Of a stretch of 11,819 nt of DNA, positions 7,801 to 11,819 are shown piece by piece. The notes beneath the pieces are model-generated. The model saw only the letters and a program-made list of their open reading frames with translations. It had not been told where the DNA came from and did not search any database. The translations under genes and the position numbers were made by a program. The first letter of the stretch is position 1. Each line of letters starts with the position of its first letter. This DNA comes from Aphodosoma sp051870875 (GTDB lineage: Bacteria > Bacteroidota > Bacteroidia > Bacteroidales > Paludibacteraceae): NCBI GenBank assembly GCA_051870875.1, contig JBJECG010000021.1, positions 1 through 11,819 on the forward strand. Direction: 5' to 3'.

Positions 7801-8778
7801 CTCCTGAGTGTTCGACAACGCTTCCGGTATGTCGGCAAATATGGCAGCCATCTCATCCGGTGTCTTCAGCCACTCCTGTTTGGTGTAACGCATTCTGTTG
7901 GGGTCATCGAGGTCTTTCGATGTTGCCAGGCATATCAGGTGGTCGTGAGCTTCGGCATGCTCTTCCTCAACAAAGTGAACATCGTTGGTAGCTATCACTT
8001 TGGTATTGGTTTTGGCTGCCAGTTCAAGAAGAATTTTGTTGACGGACACCTGCTTCGGGTATGTGCCCTGTTCGCTGTTGGGCTTGTCGGTTTTGTGGCG
8101 TTGCAGTTCCAGATAAAAGTCATCGCCTACCAGACTTTTGAACCACATGATTGTCTTTTCGGCCTCATCTGTCTTGTTTGCCATTATGAGTTTTGGAATT
8201 TCACCTCCAAGGCAGGCCGATGAAATTATCAGTCCTTCATGGTATTGTTCCAGTAGTTTTTTGTCTATGCGCGGACGGTAATAGAATCCGTCAACCCAAG
8301 CTGTTGATATCAGTTTGCACAGGTTTTCGTATCCCTTCTGGTTTTTTGCCAGCAGCACAAGGTGATATCCCGAACGGTCAACAAAATATTCTTTTCCTGA
8401 TTCAGGGTCTATATTCTTCAGTTCCTTGTCTTTGTCGTAAAGTGTTCGGCGTGCGCAGTAGGCCTCGCATCCTATTATTGGCTTGAAATATGTCTTTTCA
8501 GTTTCGGCGCGTTGCTTGCGGAGTTCTTCTGTCCTGGCGTTGTCTCCAGCTGCCTCAGCTATCTGTTTGTCGATGGCTTTTATGGCATCTTTCACTTTAC
8601 CGTTTATTTTGTTGCTTGTGTCAATCAATTCCTTGATGCCGAACATGTTGCCATGGTCAGTTATGGCTATGGCATTCATGCCGTTGGAGCGGCACTTGTT
8701 TATCAGATCTTCGATTTTCGACATTCCGTCCAATACAGAATAGTGAGTATGTACATGCAGGTGGGTGAATTGGATCAT
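4894..8778 (-). CDS. dnaE: DNA polymerase III subunit alpha (replicative polymerase)
   Basis: This is the catalytic subunit of the replicative DNA polymerase. The N-terminal PHP domain (about 1-330) has HLHVHTHYSVLDG (6-18), ITDHGNM (39-45), GCEAY (103-107), GYHLVLL (137-143), Cys189 and NDVH (265-268), so the metal-ligand positions lost in E. coli alpha look retained. A lysine/glutamate-rich insert lies inside PHP at about 57-95. The polymerase core has VGPGRGSAAGS (465-475) and PDIDIDF (507-513), giving catalytic Asp508 and Asp510, with Asp680 in KMDFLGL as the third. The helix-hairpin-helix GMGGVKGVG (948-956) and an OB fold (about 1112-1205) follow. At 1042-1046, where E. coli alpha carries its internal clamp-binding QADMF, this protein has SNTLF. 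Its 1,294 residues exceed the 1,160 of E. coli, partly through the insert. The gene probably shares an mRNA with the MBOAT gene 25 bases upstream, because no promoter is evident in the gap. Confidence 0.97.
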   Translation of the reverse strand: MIQFTHLHVHTHYSVLDGMSKIEDLINKCRSNGMNAIAITDHGNMFGIKELIDTSNKINGKVKDAIKAIDKQIAEAAGDNARTEELRKQRAETEKTYFKPIIGCEAYCARRTLYDKDKELKNIDPESGKEYFVDRSGYHLVLLAKNQKGYENLCKLISTAWVDGFYYRPRIDKKLLEQYHEGLIISSACLGGEIPKLIMANKTDEAEKTIMWFKSLVGDDFYLELQRHKTDKPNSEQGTYPKQVSVNKILLELAAKTNTKVIATNDVHFVEEEHAEAHDHLICLATSKDLDDPNRMRYTKQEWLKTPDEMAAIFADIPEALSNTQEIVDKVEPFSLDRPPIMPMFDIPADFGTEEDYRQRISHQELFDEFTRNEKGEAVMTQEEAEKKIKILGGYDRLYRIKLEADYLRHLALNGAKMRYGDPVPDDIMERIIFELHVMKTMGFPGYFLIVQDFIMAARNMGVSVGPGRGSAAGSVVAYCLKITDVDPLKYDLLFERFLNPDRISLPDIDIDFDDDGRGEVLRWVTNKYGAERVAHIITYGTMATKSSIKDVGRVEKVPLPQVNKLTALIPDKFGDDKADPKTGKIPKVNIKNCIKYIPELASIRDGENRELSTVLRYAEMLEGTVRQTGIHACGVIIGADDLKKFAPLSTAKDKDTGEDVLVTQYEGSVIESVGLIKMDFLGLKTLSIIKEALKNIRISKGVELDIDKIPIDDPDTYKLYSDGRTIGTFQFESPGMQKYLKELQPSTFEDLIAMNALYRPGPMDYIPQFIARKHGKEPIVYDLDCMETYLKDTYGITVYQEQVMLLSRLLANFTRGESDALRKAMGKKLRDKLDQMKPKFISQGQTNGHDPQILEKIWGDWEKFASYAFNKSHATCYSWVSYQTAYLKAHYPAEFMAANLTRNRDNIIEITKFMEECKKMNVNVKGPDVNESDLNFTVNKAGEIRFGMGGVKGVGQGAVEAIVNERNKNGNYKNIFDFVERVNLSACNRKSIESLAYAGGFDCFNDITREQFFAPNHRGEITIDNLIRYGQRYQQDKINNSNTLFDDCEEMDIPKPYIPKCDAWSGLERLNKEKELIGIYLSAHPLDQYKIPIMYGCSTRLADMENIKKGEDCTFTVAGLITSTRSGTSSKGNPYGVFTLEDYSGSFEFPLFGKDYTSFAGFMKENVFVTVRGKIQERGADWKYPPKKDPGAPRPKELKITSIDLLSEIADKMTTRLTITLELGKITPMLTSDLLTLLENNTGASELQIVVHDPETATTMPLRSKKIHLSITASLIDELNGMQAEGQLSFKIN
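5641..5655 (-). other. Degenerate internal clamp-binding site of DnaE (SNTLF)
   Basis: Residues 1042-1046 of DnaE occupy the place of the E. coli internal clamp motif QADMF, between the helix-hairpin-helix and the conserved segment LNKEKELIGIYLSAHPL. The Leu-Phe end is kept but the leading Gln is replaced by Ser. The assignment rests on position and the hydrophobic pair. Confidence 0.4.
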
Positions 8779-8803
8779 AATAATGTCAGTGTGAGTGTGA
8801 ATT

Positions 8804-10657
8804 TTAGAACTGGAAATATATAAAGGCTTGCAAGTCAGCCGATATGAATTGGTAAATGATAAATACTACAGCCACTACGGATATTGCCATCACAGGCAGC
8901 GGCAGGAGGGCGAAATTGATGCGGTACCATCGCTTCCATCGTAGTGGCAGCCAGTGTATGGCCATTCCGGCTGCGAAAAGCAGGAATACATTGGAGTATG
9001 CCATGCAGATGTCCGGTATCACGCCAACGTTCCAGGCCGTACCTATCTGATGCACCATCTCGCGGGCGGTACGCCATGCGTGATCGTTGGCGGATGCCGG
9101 GTCGAGATTTGAGCCGGAACGGAAGAACAGACGAGTGAAACTGATGAATACGAATGTCTGTATGATGCCCCATATGTTTCCAAGTGATGCAAATGCGGCT
9201 TTGCCGTGGCAGAGATGGTAAATCCAGCGTACCAGCGTACCGGCCCATATCAGCAGGCTCCATACTGCCAGCAGGTTCCATATCGGTTTGCCGGTTATAA
9301 GGGCTGTGGCGGTCAAACTCCCGGCCGCCAGTGTGATGACAAGCATCCGCATGTGCATGCCGGCTCCACGCCATATCTTGTAAACCACTATACCCACACC
9401 GTTCAGTCCGCCCCAAATCATGAAATTGAAACTTGCCCCGTGCCAAAGCCCGCCGAGCAGCATAGTCACCATAAGGTTGAGGTTGGTGATTATCTTTATC
9501 CGTCTTGCCGGCCGGAATATACCCCAAAGCACTATGGCAAGGGCAATCGACAGTATGACAACGGCTATTACCCAGCTGCCCGACAGTATCACTCCTATGA
9601 TGGATATCAGTCCGATCCAGAAAAAAGTGCCCCAAGTGGCATTCCGGTTGCCACCGAGTGGTATATACAGGTAGTCTTGCAACCATTTGGACAGCGATAT
9701 GTGCCACCGCTTCCAGAAATTGCCTGCATTTGGTGCCTTGTACGGCGAGTTGAAGTTGACCGGCAGATAAAAGCCCATAAGCATTGCCGCACCTATGGCT
9801 ATATCGGTGTAACCTGAAAAGTCGGCATACACCTGAAGCGAATAGACAAAAAGAGCCATGAGATTCTCGAATCCCGAAAACAGCATAGGATTGTCGAAAA
9901 CCCGGTCAATGAAGTTGACTGCCAGGTAGTCACTCAGTATGATTTTTTTTGCCAACCCGTTTACAATCCAGAATACGGCTATGCCGAACTGTCGGCGTGA
10001 CAGGAAATATGGCTTGTACAGCTGGGGAATGAATTCGGCTGCCCTCACTATCGGCCCGGCCACCAATTGTGGGAAAAACGACACATAGAAACCGAAATCA
10101 AGGATATTGTTGACCGGTTTTATCAACCGGCGGTAGACGTCCACCGAGTAACTGATGGTCTGGAATGTGTAGAATGAAATGCCGACCGGCAGTATGATTT
10201 CGTCCACGCGAAACCGTTCTGCTCCTGTCAGCATGTTGCCCAATACGGCAAATACGTCATAGATTGCAAGTTCCAGACCGAAAAGGGAGTTGGCCAAGTC
10301 TATGAGAAAGTAGGAATATTTGAAATATGATAGTACCGAAAGGTTGACGACTACGCTTAGTACCACCAATGCCTTCCGCGTCCGTACATTGTTGCTGCGG
10401 TCTATGGCATGAGCTATCCAATAGTCTGAAAATGTAGAGAACAGCAGTATCAGTACGAAGAGCCCGCTGGTTTTGTAATAGAAAAAGAGGCTGACTGCAA
10501 AAAGGAATGTGTTGCGCAGCAGACGGCGCGATTTGACCAGCGAGAACAAGGCAAATACTATGGCAAAGAAAGCCCAGAAATAGAATTGGGTGAAGAGCAG
10601 GGGAGAATTGGGGTCAAAGGCGAATGTTTTGTCAAGAAAATTAAGAAAAAGCTCCAT
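8804..10657 (-). CDS. MBOAT-family membrane O-acyltransferase (AlgI/DltB-like)
   Basis: MBOAT enzymes of this branch move acyl (often acetyl) groups across or onto extracellular polysaccharides and other envelope polymers from the inner membrane. The protein is rich in hydrophobic helices. Family landmarks are ILPVGISFYTFQTISYSVDVYR (155-176), FFPQLVAGPIVR (194-205), YADFSGYTDIAIGAAMLMG (277-295), FWKRWHISLSKWLQDYLYIPLGGN (314-337, with His319) and GGLWHGASFNFMIWGGLNG (402-420), where His406 should be the catalytic histidine. At 617 residues it exceeds AlgI (about 520). Two extra hydrophobic segments (about 345-380) lie between GGN and GLWHG. The start is fixed by an in-frame stop at 10664-10666 just upstream of the ATG. 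It precedes dnaE by 25 bases. The partner often found next to such genes, an SGNH/AlgJ-type protein, is absent here, so the acceptor is unknown. Confidence 0.93.
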   Translation of the reverse strand: MELFLNFLDKTFAFDPNSPLLFTQFYFWAFFAIVFALFSLVKSRRLLRNTFLFAVSLFFYYKTSGLFVLILLFSTFSDYWIAHAIDRSNNVRTRKALVVLSVVVNLSVLSYFKYSYFLIDLANSLFGLELAIYDVFAVLGNMLTGAERFRVDEIILPVGISFYTFQTISYSVDVYRRLIKPVNNILDFGFYVSFFPQLVAGPIVRAAEFIPQLYKPYFLSRRQFGIAVFWIVNGLAKKIILSDYLAVNFIDRVFDNPMLFSGFENLMALFVYSLQVYADFSGYTDIAIGAAMLMGFYLPVNFNSPYKAPNAGNFWKRWHISLSKWLQDYLYIPLGGNRNATWGTFFWIGLISIIGVILSGSWVIAVVILSIALAIVLWGIFRPARRIKIITNLNLMVTMLLGGLWHGASFNFMIWGGLNGVGIVVYKIWRGAGMHMRMLVITLAAGSLTATALITGKPIWNLLAVWSLLIWAGTLVRWIYHLCHGKAAFASLGNIWGIIQTFVFISFTRLFFRSGSNLDPASANDHAWRTAREMVHQIGTAWNVGVIPDICMAYSNVFLLFAAGMAIHWLPLRWKRWYRINFALLPLPVMAISVVAVVFIIYQFISADLQAFIYFQF

Positions 10658-10727
10658 CGCAAATTATAGTATAGCTGTTGATTGTAAGTGTTTGAGACAT
10701 ATGAACTCATGTTCCGCACCAATTCGG

Positions 10728-10758
10728 CAAAGTTATAAAATAAGACTGATGTACGAAA
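10728..10758 (-). promoter_or_regulatory. Putative promoter of the MBOAT-dnaE unit
   Basis: On the minus strand, TTTC (10755-10758) as a near-match -33, a 19-base spacer and TAACTTTG (10728-10735) as a perfect -7 box form a Bacteroidetes-type promoter. Transcription would begin near 10720, giving a leader of about 60 bases. If dnaE has no promoter of its own, this element also drives the replicative polymerase. Confidence 0.65.
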
Positions 10759-10940
10759 CTTTTGCATCGCTTTTTTCCTTTTTGAAACTCTGAAATCAAT
10801 GTCCGGTTCATGCCTGTATCTCTGATATGGCAATATTATCACGAATGAGAAATTCTCCCGGTACAACAAAAAGCAGATGTCAAGGTAAAAACACGTGTAT
10901 TCATTTTTTAGGAGGATGCCACAAGTACAGGAGATACGAT

Positions 10941-10963
10941 AAATTCATTGCAGACATGAATTT
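10941..10963. repeat. Perfect 8-bp inverted repeat with 7-base loop
   Basis: AAATTCAT (10941-10948) and ATGAATTT (10956-10963) are exact reverse complements around a 7-base loop. It lies well upstream of both flanking genes, about 90 bases before the efp promoter and about 200 upstream of the MBOAT promoter. It has no U-tract, so it is not a terminator. It could be an operator or part of an unannotated RNA; the AT-rich setting also makes chance possible. Confidence 0.4.
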
Positions 10964-11032
10964 GTGGTTGCCAAGTTTGTGCTTGTGAAAACTGATTTTT
11001 GTAATTTGCTTATTGGCCGTTGTTTTTTCGGG

Positions 11033-11064
11033 CTTGCACATTTCAAAAAAAAAAACTAACTTCG
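11033..11064 (+). promoter_or_regulatory. Putative promoter of efp with an A11 tract in its spacer
   Basis: CTTG (11033-11036) as -33, a 20-base spacer and TAACTTCG (11057-11064; one mismatch to TAnnTTTG) as -7 predict a start near 11071, about 30 bases before the ATG at 11101. Eleven consecutive A residues (11045-11055) lie inside the spacer. Confidence 0.55.
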
Positions 11065-11100
11065 CAATCTGGAAATAATAATCAAACAAAATACTCTTAT

Positions 11101-11667
11101 ATGGCTACTACTGCTGATTTTAAGAACGGTATGTGTCTCGACATTGACGGACAATACTATTTCATCGTTGAATTTTTGCATGTAAAACCTGGCAAAGGCC
11201 CTGCTTTCGTGCGTACCAAACTCAAAAATGTGACTACCGGCCGTGTTCTTGACAAAACCTGGAATTCAGGTGTGAAAGTCACCGAAGTTCGTATCGAACG
11301 CCGCCCCTACCAGTTTTTGTATAAAGATGACATGGGTTGCAATCTCATGAATACCGAGACTTTCGAACAGGTGGCAATCAATCCCGAACTCATCAACGGT
11401 GTGAAATTCATGAAAGAGGGTGACATGCTTGAGGTCGTTGTACACGCCGAAAGTGAAACCATACTTTATGCCGACATGCCGACTCATGTCATAATGGAGA
11501 TTTCCTATACCGAACCCGGACTGAAAGGTGATACAGCTACCAATACCCTGAAACCTGCAACCCTTGAAAACGGGGCGGAAGTGCGTGTGCCATTATTTGC
11601 CAATACAGGCGACAAAATCAAAATCGACACCCGCGACGGCTCATACGTTGAGCGTGTACGCGAATAA
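11101..11667 (+). CDS. efp: Elongation factor P
   Basis: EF-P binds the ribosome between the P and E sites and relieves stalling at polyproline stretches. The 188 residues match the normal family length, with a KOW-like domain I (about 1-63) followed by two OB-fold domains (about 65-126 and 127-188). The domain I loop reads VKPGKGPAFVRTK (28-40); Lys32 is at the tip, the site that is beta-lysylated in E. coli (Lys34) or otherwise modified in other bacteria. The C-terminal domain shows the expected GLKGDTATNTLKPATLENG block followed by VPLFANTGDKIKIDTRDGSY. The frame extends upstream to an ATG at 11020, but that start is rejected: it would add 27 unconserved residues and lies upstream of the predicted -7 box. 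The gene is monocistronic, ending in a strong terminator. The modifying enzyme is not encoded in the window. Confidence 0.97.
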   Translation: MATTADFKNGMCLDIDGQYYFIVEFLHVKPGKGPAFVRTKLKNVTTGRVLDKTWNSGVKVTEVRIERRPYQFLYKDDMGCNLMNTETFEQVAINPELINGVKFMKEGDMLEVVVHAESETILYADMPTHVIMEISYTEPGLKGDTATNTLKPATLENGAEVRVPLFANTGDKIKIDTRDGSYVERVRE

Positions 11668-11704
11668 TACGGGGTTAAATACAGAACAAGATATCATACA
11701 TTCC

Positions 11705-11740
11705 AAAGCCGCAAAGCCTGATAGGCTCTGCGGCTTTTTT
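11705..11740 (+). terminator. Rho-independent terminator of efp
   Basis: AAAGCCGCA (11705-11713) pairs with TGCGGCTTT (11729-11737). After one A/C mismatch the stem continues with AAGCCT pairing to AGGCT plus its neighbouring T, closing a 3-base GAT loop. The plus strand continues as a run of six T (11735-11740). It begins 37 bases after the efp stop. In the reverse direction only three T follow the stem, so it would be a weaker terminator for the possible minus-strand gene beyond it. Confidence 0.92.
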
Positions 11741-11746
11741 GCTTCA

Positions 11747-11819
11747 TCACAGCCTGAAGTCTAAGGTCACGTGGACATTTTGCATGGTGATTTTACATTG
11801 AAAATAGAGGGTTGGACAT
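11747..11819 (-). CDS. Possible 3' end of an unidentified minus-strand gene
   Basis: The minus frame is open from the window edge to a TGA at 11747-11749, encoding 23 residues that end NVHVTLDFRL. The stop sits 7 bases from the efp terminator, the spacing expected for convergent genes sharing it. The alternating hydrophobic ending would suit a last beta-strand, for instance of an outer-membrane or beta-sandwich protein, but this is too short to identify. An open frame this short can also occur by chance. Confidence 0.4.
   Translation of the reverse strand, partial: CPTLYFQCKITMQNVHVTLDFRL

Larger units (their letters stand above)
10658..11100. other. Divergent intergenic region, MBOAT gene / efp
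   Basis: This 443-base gap has no supported protein or tRNA gene. It contains the promoter of the MBOAT gene near its left end and the efp promoter near its right end (listed separately). The middle, roughly 10760-11030, is AT-rich and holds an 8-base-pair hairpin at 10941-10963, the palindrome ACACGTGT at 10891-10898, and CACAAG (10920-10925) with its complement CTTGTG (10982-10987). A small RNA or regulator site is possible but nothing recognisable is seen. Confidence 0.6.

Noticed and set aside
6883..8223. 446-codon plus-strand open frame opposite dnaE
   Set aside because: It lies wholly within the dnaE coding region, whose frame shows catalytic motifs throughout. The plus-strand translation is Cys/Tyr/Phe/His-rich, resembles no family, and has no promoter.
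10558..10869. 103-codon minus-strand frame over the start of the MBOAT gene
   Set aside because: It shares sequence with the MBOAT coding start in another frame and covers that gene's promoter; the translation has no recognisable features.
11020..11100. Upstream in-frame start of efp adding 27 residues
   Set aside because: The extension is low-complexity, unlike any EF-P N-terminus, and begins upstream of the predicted -7 promoter box at 11057-11064.
1..11819. Search for a novel multi-gene system, mobile element, CRISPR, toxin-antitoxin or defence genes
   Set aside because: All large genes are recognised housekeeping or envelope families; no transposase, integrase, direct-repeat array, tRNA or small gene pair was found by reading.

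Overview
The window looks like an ordinary chromosomal housekeeping stretch from a member of the Bacteroidota, most likely the order Bacteroidales. Three things suggest this. The protein sequences have the Bacteroidales style (a topoisomerase IV A subunit with an FKAKGKR motif near its end, and a DnaE of about 1,300 residues). There is no consistent Shine-Dalgarno sequence before the starts. Each transcription unit is preceded by the Bacteroidetes-type promoter TTG-(19-20)-TAnnTTTG, with one or two mismatches in places. A family such as Muribaculaceae is possible, but the sequence alone does not fix it.

Layout from left to right. The left edge is filled by the first 573 codons of tex (minus strand; the C-terminal S1 domain lies outside the window). 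A 348-base divergent intergenic region (1721-2068) carries back-to-back promoters for tex and for the next gene. Then comes a plus-strand topoisomerase IV A subunit (parC, 924 aa). It converges on dnaE (minus strand, 1,294 aa, replicative DNA polymerase III alpha), with only 50 bases between the two stop codons. An inverted repeat joins the two stops. Upstream of dnaE on the minus strand, 25 bases away and probably in the same operon, is an MBOAT-family membrane O-acyltransferase (617 aa) with its own promoter. A 443-base divergent region (10658-11100) separates it from efp (elongation factor P, plus strand, 188 aa), which ends in a strong intrinsic terminator. The last 73 bases hold what may be the 3' end of another minus-strand gene.

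How the genes relate. parC, dnaE, tex and efp are all information-processing genes (decatenation, replication, transcription/RNA, translation). The MBOAT gene, a cell-envelope or polysaccharide acylation enzyme, is the one functional outsider. I see no mobile element, CRISPR array, tRNA, rRNA, prophage or defence island, and I do not find a convincing undescribed multi-gene system. The best leads are small ones: a beta-clamp-binding-like pentapeptide at the extreme C-terminus of ParC, set against a degenerate version in DnaE; an apparently metal-competent PHP domain in DnaE; a hydrophobic insertion between the two conserved histidines of the MBOAT protein; and an A11 tract in the spacer of the efp promoter.
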